This document shows, piece by piece, positions 16,946 to 25,104 of a DNA stretch of 64,000 nucleotides. The translations under genes were made by a program, and so were the position numbers. The stretch comes from DASZVB01 sp035545855. GTDB taxonomy: Bacteria > Myxococcota_A > Polyangia > Polyangiales > Polyangiaceae. Each line of letters begins with the position of its first letter. Position 1 is the first letter of the stretch. The notes beneath the pieces are model-generated. The model was not told the DNA's origin and searched no databases. It saw only the letters and a program-made list of their open reading frames with translations. The DNA is taken from the NCBI GenBank assembly GCA_035545855.1, contig DASZXK010000076.1, forward strand, positions 1-64,000, given 5' to 3'.

Positions 16946-17194
16946 TGAACCAAGCCTCGCAGGTCCTCGCTTGCAACGTCTCCTTCCGCCGAGGGGCGGA
17001 CGGAGTCCGAGCGGATCGTTCTGTGCGCTGCTTACGTCCAGGCGTGGATCGCCGCCTGGGCGGCGGTCACCGGTGTGGGGCGACCGGAGCCTGTATCAGC
17101 GACGAAGAAGCTGGCGCACGACGCGGTGCCGGTGGACGGAGAGGAGTTCCCGTTCTTCGGCTTGAAGCCCCAAGCGCGGCGCGCGAGGGAGTAG
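16942..17194 (+). pseudogene. Probable frameshifted small gene coupled to the SLOG gene
   Basis: The ATG at 16942 overlaps the SLOG stop (ATGA) and opens one frame (MMNQASQVLACNVSF), but protein-like composition soon moves to another frame. That frame is open from 16949 to the TAG at 17194 with no ATG, GTG or TTG near its beginning, and reads ESERIVLCAAYVQAWIAAWA and then KLAHDAVPVDGEEFPFFGLK. The most likely reading is one gene of about 80 codons with a single frameshift near 16990-17000, either a mutation, a sequencing error or a programmed shift. Function is unknown. Confidence 0.4.
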
Positions 17195-17589
17195 CAGAGC
17201 GCCGCCGCCCGGCGTGCGTGCCGGCGGCGGCACAGCGGCAACCACCAGGGCTCGTTACGAGAATCCTGGATAGTCGGATATATGCAGGAGTGTAGCAACG
17301 AGCTGCGGTTCGCGTCGCCGCAGGCAGCGCGCGAGCGGCGGCACGGCGACGGCACACGAGCACAGTGCGGCGCACCCTTGCGCGAGAACTACTGTAAGGC
17401 AAGCGCCCCGCGGACAGCCGGGCCCGCCGAACTCAGCCCAAGTGCTCACCACATCTCGACAAGCGCGAGCGCGAGGCACGGCTCAACGCCGCCGACTGAA
17501 TTCTCGCCGCCTCCCGCGGCGGGCTCGACGACGTCCCTTCAGTTAAATGCGCATGCGCCAGATCGGTGCATCCAATCCAATGGCAATGG
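17195..17589. other. Intergenic stretch with a GC-rich hairpin, no gene recognised
   Basis: The gap lies between the broken small gene and the convergent AT-richer lipoprotein gene. At 17201-17231 a run of GCC repeats and its near complement (GCCGGCGGCGGC) can form a strong stem, a terminator candidate without a T-tract. The rest shows no frame with convincing coding character. Base composition begins to fall near 17540, towards the next gene. Confidence 0.4.
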
Positions 17590-18987
17590 CTATGGACATG
17601 ATGCCGGCATCTTCTGCATTTCAAATTGGGACACGAACCAAAGCCCAGCCGGGGCATCTGGGCAGTTGCTCGATATCACTTTCGAGAACTTGCTGCAGGA
17701 AAACAATTGCCCACCTGTGCTGTTGCAGGAAATCGTATACTCTCCGCGTCCCTGACAATTTCCGTTGGACGTGTCGGTCGCCGCGAACGCGGTGAAAGCA
17801 TTTCCGTTTGCTGAAGTGCTATAACCTCGTGCCCCCGCCAGCACTGTCTGGACGCTGTTCGAGCCGAATTCCTGCCATGTGTATTCGGTGGGGCTCATTT
17901 CACACAATCGCAAGCGACCCGCACAAGGAAGCCCGATCTGGCTCTGAGCATTTGTGGACGCATCAGTATATGAACAATTCTGGTATAGATACTCACCAGA
18001 CAGATCGAAATCGTTAGATTTCGTTGCCTCGCAGGTTACGTGAGAGCAAGCGGCAGGATCAGGCTCAATGGGAATCTCCCCTGAGCAGTAAGCACCCGGA
18101 ACTATTGTATCCAAGTCCGAGGGAGCACAAACCTGGTCTACACACGCTCCGCTGCAGCATTGTCCGCTGTCAGTGCACACCATGGTGTCGAGACCACAGC
18201 ATCTTCCGGCTTTGCAGACAGCCCCATGGCACTGCGTCTCACAGTAGCTGGGATCGGTGTCGCATCCGTGAAAGAATGTTAGGCACGACGCCCCACCCGG
18301 GCTGATCGTGCTCTGCATACCTGAGCATTTGTCCCCTGCGGACCTATAGCCTTGGTAAGATGCGGAGAAATTGATATTTGCATTAATTGTGGTTGTTGCC
18401 CCCATCGCCGCGCCGGGGACGGACACCACTCCTGTAATCGTGAGCGACACCAAGCCGATTTGTGCGGTCGCCGCTGGTGGGTTGCTTGGCCAATCGGATG
18501 AGTTGGCAACGACTTCCCCGCTGAGAGCCCTATATCCATCGGCTCCAGAGACGTCCGGATTCCAGATAAAGTATGAATGGCTTACGGCGACTTGACCTTT
18601 ACTAAGGAACGGCGAGAAGCCCACGGCTCGGTCGTCTACAGGAAAGCTTGATTCACCTGCACTTGGCTGACCACCAAAGACAAGGTCAACAATGAAGATG
18701 GGAGTCTTGACAGAAGAACTGTCCGGGTAGAACCATAGCCGCGCGTAGTAGTTACCGTCATCCGCTGCTGTATTGTCATACACGCAAGTCTTTATCGGGA
18801 TCGGGGACTGGGTTCCAATTTGTACTTGACCAGAATTCACGCCGCAGTCACTGGTCAGCGACACGATGTCGTCGGTCTTCGCCTTCGTCGGAAAACATGC
18901 GGGCTGAAACAGGGCAATCACGCCAAGATAAAGGCCAACCACCTTTCGGATTGCGCCCCAATCCCTTTCGCGTTTGAAAGCCCCCAC
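17590..18987 (-). CDS. AT-richer Cys-rich lipoprotein
   Basis: 465 residues. After the positively charged start a hydrophobic stretch ends at LFQPAC, a plausible lipobox. The N-terminal 230 residues are beta-rich (for example FSPFLSKGQVAVSHSYFIW). A Cys cluster follows (CETQCHGAVCKAGRCC, DSGQCCSGACVDQVC), similar to small disulfide-rich modules of myxobacterial lipoproteins. A second beta-rich region follows, with more cysteines. Many codons end in A or T, clearly unlike the neighbours, which suggests recent acquisition from another source. Function is unknown. Confidence 0.8.
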   Translation of the reverse strand: MGAFKRERDWGAIRKVVGLYLGVIALFQPACFPTKAKTDDIVSLTSDCGVNSGQVQIGTQSPIPIKTCVYDNTAADDGNYYARLWFYPDSSSVKTPIFIVDLVFGGQPSAGESSFPVDDRAVGFSPFLSKGQVAVSHSYFIWNPDVSGADGYRALSGEVVANSSDWPSNPPAATAQIGLVSLTITGVVSVPGAAMGATTTINANINFSASYQGYRSAGDKCSGMQSTISPGGASCLTFFHGCDTDPSYCETQCHGAVCKAGRCCGLDTMVCTDSGQCCSGACVDQVCAPSDLDTIVPGAYCSGEIPIEPDPAACSHVTCEATKSNDFDLSGEYLYQNCSYTDASTNAQSQIGLPCAGRLRLCEMSPTEYTWQEFGSNSVQTVLAGARGYSTSANGNAFTAFAATDTSNGNCQGRGEYTISCNSTGGQLFSCSKFSKVISSNCPDAPAGLWFVSQFEMQKMPASCP

Positions 18988-19741
18988 CGCTCACCTCACT
19001 TGGAGTCGTGTCCACCACGGGGTTCTTGAACGCCGACCTTGGACCTGGAGGACGACCAGGCTTCCGCTTCGCGGCAGGAGCGGCCCCGCCAGCAAGAAAC
19101 GCTTCGCGCATCTCGCCCTTCACTCGCATCACGGATCCGGGAGACAAATTCACCGAGCACGTCTTCGAGTCTTTCGCTTGCCGTAGCCGGCAAGGCTACC
19201 CGGATCTCGCGAGACTCGTCCAGACCTCTTCTGCTGGCAGACCGCGGTGGCGTGCCATCGCACAAATGGGCGCGGCCTTCGTCGAACGATGTCGCGACCC
19301 ACGCCACAAAGCGGTGCCAGCTGACGGCACCACCGCCTCAAGGCGGTGGGTTCGTTTGGCGCGCCTCAGGCGCCTGAAGCTCGTCACGAACGCCCTACTC
19401 GGTGGGTGCTGCGCCAGCGCCCAAACTTCCCAATGCTTTTCGGCGAGCCAACTGTCTGGTCGCATGACACCCTCGTTCGGGGCGCCCGAGCTCTGCTCGG
19501 GGGATGCGCGAAAGTCGTTCCCGTCAGGGACCTGGGACACAGTCGAACAGCCGTCGACGGCGATGTATGGGGCAGGGTCCGGCTCTCTCGCGGCCTGGCT
19601 TGACTCCAACTCCGCGCGACTTCGCGGGTGGGCCGACGACGGACAGGGGATTCGTATCCTCGCGTCCAACCCGCCAGCGCTGCCCGTCCGATTCCGTCCC
19701 TCGTTGCCGATTGCCGAAATACTTCGCAGATTTAGTCTAGT
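18988..19741. other. Long intergenic region, no confident gene; two consecutive palindromes
   Basis: Several overlapping frames are open on both strands, but none is convincing across its whole length. On the minus strand, LPATASERLEDVLGEFVSRI (frame of 18996-19307) and a basic GRPPGPRSAFKNP segment (frame of 18848-19153) look coding for short distances in different frames, which may mean a decayed gene. At 19330-19377 two palindromes stand next to each other. I see no complete gene here. Confidence 0.4.
19330..19377. repeat. Two adjacent palindromes
   Basis: At 19330-19349 CCACCGCCT and AGGCGGTGG form 9-base arms around a 2-base centre. Sixteen bases later, TCAGGCGCCTGA at 19366-19377 is a perfect 12-base palindrome. 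They lie in a region without a gene inside the island. Subterminal hairpins of this sort are found in IS200/IS605-type elements, but no transposase is visible, so a remnant, a terminator pair or a regulatory site are all possible. Confidence 0.45.
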
Positions 19742-20836
19742 TCAGAGCGCGTGCAATTCCGCGAATAGCGTTTCGGGAAGGTTCGCCGCCTTCTGGAGCA
19801 GCAGCGCGACGCGCTTCGCGAGCACGATGGCGTCGGACGTGGGCTTCGAGCCGAGGAGTCCCTCGATCGGTTCATCATGGCCGAAGACGCGACACAAAAG
19901 CACGGCCTCCTCAATACGAAGAATCTGGCTGGCGTCGGGTGCGTATTGCACCAGCTTGTTCACGACCTCCACAAGCTCGGGGTAGTAGGGCGGTTCGAGC
20001 GTCAGGGCCTCGCCCCCCAGCTTCGCATCGACGATCTTCTCCACGGCCGCAAATAGAGCTTCTCGCTCGCGGAGAAGAAGGGGACCGCCAAAAATGTACC
20101 CGCGCACCTGAGCTGGAACATCGCGAACGTTCCGACCGATGACTTCACCCGCCAGCCGGAGCAGGGATAGCGAAAGGCGTTGCAAGCCGACGTGCGCTAG
20201 GAACTTCTCGCGGAGCCCGGCGCCTTGCAGGTCACGCGCGACCAAGCCGAACTGTTCGATAACGCTTTGCACATTTCGGTACTCGTCCACCATCCAGTAA
20301 AGGTACTGGAGGTAATGCGCGACGTTCTTGACGCGAACTTGCGCTGCCGTCGGCTTGCTTCCTTCGGGCACGTCAATTCCCCAAAGGCCTTCCATTCTCG
20401 CGTACCGCGTTTCATCGACGAACGCCGTGAACGCGGCATCTGCGCGGAGGATTCTCTCTAGGTGGCCAAGCCCGTCCTCGTCGAGGACGCGAATTCCGAG
20501 GCGAGGTGCCAGGGCACGCGCGTGACCGTGGACTTTTCGTTTGACGAAGAAGCCCTGCTCCGCATGGAAGAAGTCCATCACACCGCGAAGCCAAAAGATG
20601 CGGGCGGGGTCCGATTCCCTTCCTGACTTGCAATCAACGAGGACAGCTTGCGCGCGGAGATCAGGATCGAATCGAAGGCCGAGCACGTCAATGTCGGTGA
20701 GCGACTGGCGCATGAGTTGCCGCTGTTCGTACTCGTAGTGGGACAGATCAACTTCGACGGGGCAGTAGAAGCCCTGCGCCCAAAGGATCCGTCGCATCCT
20801 CAGCTTCAACCCAAGGTCGCGGTCGCCGCTGCTCAC
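19742..20836 (-). CDS. PD-(D/E)xK-like nuclease protein, second gene of a two-gene module
   Basis: 364 residues from GTG 20836, which overlaps the upstream stop (GTGA). Near the N-terminus the sequence LTDIDVLGLRFDPDLRA, then AVLVDCKSGRE, matches the core of restriction-endonuclease-like folds: an acid before a strand, then D-x-K at the end of the next strand. The remaining 280 residues are largely helical (for example AHYLQYLYWMVDEYRNVQSV) with no recognised domain. The long frame that reaches 21265 is not real before 20836. It forms a tightly coupled pair with the gene upstream, next to a recombinase and a tRNA, a classic place for antiviral cargo. Nuclease function is an inference from the motif. 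Confidence 0.7.
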   Translation of the reverse strand: MSSGDRDLGLKLRMRRILWAQGFYCPVEVDLSHYEYEQRQLMRQSLTDIDVLGLRFDPDLRAQAVLVDCKSGRESDPARIFWLRGVMDFFHAEQGFFVKRKVHGHARALAPRLGIRVLDEDGLGHLERILRADAAFTAFVDETRYARMEGLWGIDVPEGSKPTAAQVRVKNVAHYLQYLYWMVDEYRNVQSVIEQFGLVARDLQGAGLREKFLAHVGLQRLSLSLLRLAGEVIGRNVRDVPAQVRGYIFGGPLLLREREALFAAVEKIVDAKLGGEALTLEPPYYPELVEVVNKLVQYAPDASQILRIEEAVLLCRVFGHDEPIEGLLGSKPTSDAIVLAKRVALLLQKAANLPETLFAELHAL

Positions 20837-22110
20837 GCTACGACTCCCCGGAGCAGCTTCGAGATTGTGGTGACGACGTGTCGCGATGCGGTCTTTGACC
20901 GTTTTACGAACTTGGCCATGCGCGTACGGGTGGCGGGCGCACCAGCGTAGCTTCCGGCAATCCCCAAAAAGACCTGCGCGTCGCTCGTGTGTGCGGTTGA
21001 AGCGTCGCCGACCTCCAAAAGGCCGATCGCAAGGTCCAGCGCCTTGATGTTCTCGTCGGTGTCGAGCAGGTGGAAGTGGAAGAAGCCGTCCCGCGAGGTG
21101 TCCGGATCGATGATGGCGATCTGCTTTGATACCAGCAACCCGTACTGCTCCGGATAGTCGGGGCGGGAATAGCTGAACGTCTTCTCCCTCCGCAGCTTCC
21201 GAAGCAATGCGGCCGGGTTGAAGATCTTGCGGTAGTCGGCGAAGTGCTGACCACTGCGCACGCACGCGAGGATCGCGCGTGCCTTGTCGAGAATGACCTT
21301 CTCAGACGCGGGGATTTGGCCCCGAGGTGCGAAGAAGAAGCGTCGCTCCCCCTGGGCCGTCTGAATCCTGACAGGCGCCAGGACGCCCGAGAGTACAGCC
21401 TCGATGATAACCGGATTGTTGTTCGCAGCACCGATCCCTTCGGGGAGACCCTGCTCGTTTCGCACGGCGTTCAGAGCGAGCACGACGTCGTCGCTTGGGA
21501 ACTTCCTCGCCAGCTCGATGAGGGGCCTTGGGTTCTCCTCGACTGTCAAAGGCGAGTAGATGAGCGGCTCGCCGTCGTCGTCCTCGTACGTCTCCATGAG
21601 CGCGCCCGTCGAGCCGATGGACAGCACCAGCTCGAAGTTTTTGGTGTCGAGTCCTGACGACCGCTGCAGGTCCTCCTTTGGGCGTGGAACTGCTGCCACA
21701 TCGTGCAGCATCTCGACCGCGGCACGCTCGACCTCGGACGGGTGAAGTTCCTCCCACCGATTGCCAAGTTCCTCGTAGCCTTCGCGCAGTTCTGGGATAC
21801 GCAGCTCGATGCGTTTGATCGTGTCGCCGTTCTTCTTGATGGTCGCAAAATCCACCGTCTCCAACTCGCGTAGGACGCGATCGAGTTCGAGCCCGGATAT
21901 CCCGAGATCGGCGGCGAGATAGGCGAGGGCTTCGTGATCCTCAACGGCGTTCAGCCCACGAAGATGCGCGGCGAGTGTCGCAGCCTTGCCGATCAGGAGC
22001 GTGTTCTTGAGATGAACCTCCTTCGGCCCGTACGAAGCGACCTCCTTGAGTCCTTCGTGGAAGTCCTGCGCCCGGACTCCGAGCATGTGCTTGTCGATCT
22101 TGTTCGCCAT
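20833..22110 (-). CDS. Uncharacterised partner protein of the PD-(D/E)xK gene
   Basis: 425 residues from ATG 22110; the open frame extends to 22236, but the sequence from MANKIDKHMLGVRA onward is the part with protein-like composition. The N-terminal third has winged-helix character (LAADLGISGLELDRVLRELE, then IKRIELRIPELREGYEEL). The middle and C-terminal parts are mixed alpha/beta (LVLSIGSTGALMETYEDDDG, RRFFFAPRGQIPASEKVILD) and end in a basic tail. No family is recognised. It overlaps the nuclease gene by 4 bases. A possible role is target recognition or control for the nuclease, which is inferred from gene coupling alone. Confidence 0.7.
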   Translation of the reverse strand: MANKIDKHMLGVRAQDFHEGLKEVASYGPKEVHLKNTLLIGKAATLAAHLRGLNAVEDHEALAYLAADLGISGLELDRVLRELETVDFATIKKNGDTIKRIELRIPELREGYEELGNRWEELHPSEVERAAVEMLHDVAAVPRPKEDLQRSSGLDTKNFELVLSIGSTGALMETYEDDDGEPLIYSPLTVEENPRPLIELARKFPSDDVVLALNAVRNEQGLPEGIGAANNNPVIIEAVLSGVLAPVRIQTAQGERRFFFAPRGQIPASEKVILDKARAILACVRSGQHFADYRKIFNPAALLRKLRREKTFSYSRPDYPEQYGLLVSKQIAIIDPDTSRDGFFHFHLLDTDENIKALDLAIGLLEVGDASTAHTSDAQVFLGIAGSYAGAPATRTRMAKFVKRSKTASRHVVTTISKLLRGVVA

Positions 22111-22474
22111 CTGTCCAACCCCGAGAGTGCCGTAGCTTAGGGGCGACCCGCCTGCGGTCAAGATGGTCCGGAATATGCGTCCGCCAACGCCTAGAGCGAC
22201 GTGTGGGGGCGTGCGGTCGAGCGTAGAGAGGTCCATGATGACCTATCGGCATGGGGGGGGGCGAGTTGCGTCCACCGTGACCTGCCAGTTCTTTGCCGAC
22301 AGGGAGACGAGTTCGCATGCTTTCCGCCTCGCTGCGCGGAGCAAAGTGCCGGGGCGCACAGAGACCGCCGGGGCGATGCCTCGGAAAGCCGTAGTCGGAG
22401 GGGTCGGGCCGTCGGCGCCGCCGACAGAATTGGCAGCACTGGCAGCACGTCGAACGTCGACGGAGAATCCGCCG
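22111..22474. other. Divergent intergenic region upstream of the second recombinase
   Basis: It separates the divergent two-gene module from the recombinase. The recombinase frame stays open back to 22163, so part of it might be coding if an earlier start is used. The sequence TGGCAGCAC occurs twice in a row around 22432-22449, about 30 bases before the recombinase start, and might be a regulator or attachment motif. Nothing else is recognised. Confidence 0.35.
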
Positions 22475-24151
22475 ATGCCCGACCTCGACCGCCGTCCAGC
22501 CAGAACCGCCGCCCCCGTCGCCGTCGCATACGCCCGTGTCTCGACCTCCGAGCAGGCGGAGGGCGGCATGTCCCTCGACGCGCAGCTTGGAGCCATCCGC
22601 GCGTACGCCCGGCAGCGCGGGCTCACGCTCGTGCACGAGTACGTCGAACGCGGCGCGAGCGGCACGGACGATGGGCGTCCGGAATTTCAGCGGATGGTCG
22701 AGGCGCTGCTCGCGCCGTCGAACACCGTCACCGCCGTCCTGGTACTTCACACGTCGCGGTTCATGCGCGACGTGGAGCTGGCGCGCCGGTACAAGCGCGA
22801 GCTTCGACGCCGGAACGTCCGCGTCGTCGCCGTACAGCAAGAGGTGGGCGACGATCCGAACGGCGAGTTGATGGAGGGCGTGTACGAGCTGTTCGACCAG
22901 CACGAGAGCCGCATCATCGGCGTGCGCACGCGCGCCGCGATGAACGAGAACGCACGCGCGGGGTTCTTCAACGGGTCGCGCGCCCCGTTCGGTTTCGCCA
23001 TCGAGAAAATTATCGGCCCCGGCGGTCATCCGAAGCGCCGACTAGTACCCGACGCCGAGGAGGCGCGGGTACTACGGCTCATCTTCGAGCGGTACGTCGC
23101 GGGCATGGGAGCGAAGATGCTAGCGCAGCAACTGAACGCCGAAGGGCTCTGCTACCGCGAGAAGGTCTGGAGCCGGGACCGCGTGCTCGACGTGCTCGGC
23201 GACCGGAGCGCGATCGGGGACTATCGGTGGGGGCGGAAGGAGTCGCGCACGGGACGCAAGCGCGACGAACGCGACCAGGCGCGCACGGCCGTGACGCCGA
23301 TCATCGACGCGGCGCTGTTCGAGGAGGCGCAGCGAGCGCGCGACGCGCGCGATCCGACCGATCCGAGCGCGCGCCACGGGCGCCCGCCGTCGCTCCTTCT
23401 TGGTGGCCTCCTCCGCTGCGGGCGCTGCGGCGAGCGGTTTCAGCTTGAGACATCCGGCAAGCGCGACAGGACAGGGAAGGCGAGCTACCGCTACTACAAC
23501 TGCTCGACGACGTGCCGAACGGGGCGCGCAGCGTGTCCGGGCTACCGGGTGCGCGCCGACACGTTGGAGGGGGCGGTGCTCCGCTTCCTCGGTGGCGAAC
23601 TGTTCACGCCCGAGCGCTGCCGTGGGTTCGTGCGTGACGTGCTCGCAGGCCAGGACGCGGCGCGCGAGGCGAGCGCGGCCCGACGCCGTGACGCGCAGCA
23701 AGCCCTCGCGGACCTCGACGCCCGCATCGCCCGGTGGACGGAGGCGTTCGAGGCCGGCGGGGACCTGGCCGACCTGGGCGTGGACCGGCTGCGGGAGCTA
23801 CGCGCGCGTCGGGAGGAGGCCACCCGCGCCCTTCACGCCGAGGGCGCCTCGACGGCCGCCCCGCCTCCCTACCTCTACAAGCCGGAGACGGCCGAGCGCT
23901 TCGTGCGGCGCCTCCGTGCGGCGTTTGCCGACCCGTCGAGCGACGCGGCGCGCGCCTACGTGGAGCGCCTCGTCGAGCGCATCGAACTACGCGACGGGGA
24001 CGTTGCGGTTCACGGCCGAGCCGCCGACGTCGTCGCGCTCATGGCCGATTCCAGCCCGGTCACGCCAGCCCGGAACCGCAGGCGAATAGTTCGCACATAC
24101 GTAGTAGGTTGGCGCCCCCGGCAGAATTCGAATCTGCGACCTGCGGTTTAG
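22475..24151 (+). CDS. Large serine recombinase ending inside tRNA-Arg
   Basis: 558 residues from ATG 22475, chosen because CGGAGAA lies 7 bases upstream. The catalytic domain has AVAYARVSTSEQ with Ser23 as nucleophile. The recombinase domain follows, then a zinc ribbon with Cys315, Cys318, Cys343 and Cys354, and a coiled coil near 390-470. The last 11 or so codons (RQNSNLRPAV and stop) are read from the antisense of the tRNA-Arg gene, so the reading frame is completed by the chromosomal target. This indicates integration at that tRNA with the island lying to its left. Together with the recombinase at 7008 it suggests two elements, or one composite element. Confidence 0.95.
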   Translation: MPDLDRRPARTAAPVAVAYARVSTSEQAEGGMSLDAQLGAIRAYARQRGLTLVHEYVERGASGTDDGRPEFQRMVEALLAPSNTVTAVLVLHTSRFMRDVELARRYKRELRRRNVRVVAVQQEVGDDPNGELMEGVYELFDQHESRIIGVRTRAAMNENARAGFFNGSRAPFGFAIEKIIGPGGHPKRRLVPDAEEARVLRLIFERYVAGMGAKMLAQQLNAEGLCYREKVWSRDRVLDVLGDRSAIGDYRWGRKESRTGRKRDERDQARTAVTPIIDAALFEEAQRARDARDPTDPSARHGRPPSLLLGGLLRCGRCGERFQLETSGKRDRTGKASYRYYNCSTTCRTGRAACPGYRVRADTLEGAVLRFLGGELFTPERCRGFVRDVLAGQDAAREASAARRRDAQQALADLDARIARWTEAFEAGGDLADLGVDRLRELRARREEATRALHAEGASTAAPPPYLYKPETAERFVRRLRAAFADPSSDAARAYVERLVERIELRDGDVAVHGRAADVVALMADSSPVTPARNRRRIVRTYVVGWRPRQNSNLRPAV

Positions 24152-24186
24152 GAAACCGCTGCTCTATCCAGCTGAGCTACGGGAGC
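24110..24186 (-). tRNA. tRNA-Arg (anticodon CCT)
   Basis: A complete cloverleaf of 77 bases including an encoded CCA. The acceptor arms GCTCCCG and CGGGGGC pair. The anticodon stem GCGGT/ACCGC holds the loop TTCCTAA with anticodon CCT. The T-arm GCAGA/TCTGC holds the loop TTCGAAT. It reads AGG codons. Its 3' half overlaps the end of the serine recombinase on the other strand, and it marks the boundary between the island and the resident chromosome. No second copy of its 3' end was seen elsewhere in the window. Confidence 0.95.
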
Positions 24187-24284
24187 GGAAAAGCGCGCGA
24201 AACCTCCCACGTGCTGGGTCCCGCTTCAATCGCCGAACCGCACCGTGGTAGCATTTTTCGTTCGGGCTTTCTTCGGAGGCATGG

Positions 24285-25097
24285 ATGAAGCGGATCGCAG
24301 CAGTCACCGTCATGGGCGCGCTCTCGGCGTCCTGCAGCAGCAGCACTCGTTCGCGTTCGGTCCCGCACGAGGACGCCGGGTCGGACGCCGCTCGGGGAGG
24401 CATGTCCGGCAGCGGGTCGGGCGGAACCGCGGGGAAGCCCGGGACCGGTGGGCAGGGCGGCACGGTCGGAGCCGGAGGGGCGTCCGGCGCGGGCACGGGC
24501 GGCGCACTCGGCGGCTCGGGTGGCACGGACGCCGGTTCGGGAGGATCGGACGCGGGCTCCGTTGGTCCGGACGCCGGATCGGGCGGGACGGACGCGAGCC
24601 TCGACTCGGGCGCGCCGCAGATCGACGCGGGGGCGCGAGATGCGTCCACGCAGATGGACGCTTCCCCGTCGGACGCGTCCGTGGGCTGCGTGGACGGCGG
24701 CGCGCCGACCTGCGCGCTCTTCGATCTCGCGGACGTGAATGCGATCTTCGACGCGAATCAGCTCACGTTCCAGGTCACGGGCACTGCCGGACTTCCGGCC
24801 ATCGAGAGCGCGTCCTTGGAAGCGGTCGTCTGTGATTGCACGACGTACGGAAGTTACGGAGATTGCAGCGTCGTCGGGCCGATATCGCTCGACGTCTCCG
24901 GCAAGACGGTGTCCGGATCGCTCTTCGACGCGTTCCAGGTGTATTCGAGCTCCTGGATCAGCCAGTTTCGGCTCCGCGTGCAGACGGTGTGCGGGCAACA
25001 GATCGAGGTGGATGTGGCGAACAACGGAAACTACAGCCTCGGCTTCTGTACCGACCAGCTCGCGCAGCCAAACTGCTTCGACCCGAGCCTCCTCTGA
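24285..25097 (+). CDS. Lipoprotein with Gly-rich linker
   Basis: 270 residues. The signal peptide ends in LSASC. A Gly/Ser/Thr/Asp-rich linker of about 120 residues follows, and then a beta-rich globular domain with several cysteines (FQVTGTAGLPAIESASLEAV, VCDCTTYGSYGDCSVV). This tethered-domain layout is common in Polyangiales surface lipoproteins. The globular domain is not recognised. The glycosyltransferase gene starts 7 bases after it, so both may be co-transcribed. It is the first gene right of the tRNA boundary and its codon use fits the resident genes. Confidence 0.75.
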   Translation: MKRIAAVTVMGALSASCSSSTRSRSVPHEDAGSDAARGGMSGSGSGGTAGKPGTGGQGGTVGAGGASGAGTGGALGGSGGTDAGSGGSDAGSVGPDAGSGGTDASLDSGAPQIDAGARDASTQMDASPSDASVGCVDGGAPTCALFDLADVNAIFDANQLTFQVTGTAGLPAIESASLEAVVCDCTTYGSYGDCSVVGPISLDVSGKTVSGSLFDAFQVYSSSWISQFRLRVQTVCGQQIEVDVANNGNYSLGFCTDQLAQPNCFDPSLL

Positions 25098-25104
25098 GCG
25101 GCGC

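Noticed and set aside
19008..19985. Plus-strand frame of 325 codons in the island
   Set aside because: Runs antisense over the start of the nuclease gene's end region and the palindromes, without domain or start signal.
1..24000. Second copy of the tRNA-Arg 3' end as left attachment site
   Set aside because: Looked for GGCGCCCCCGGCAG-like sequence by eye and found none; the other end is probably outside the window.
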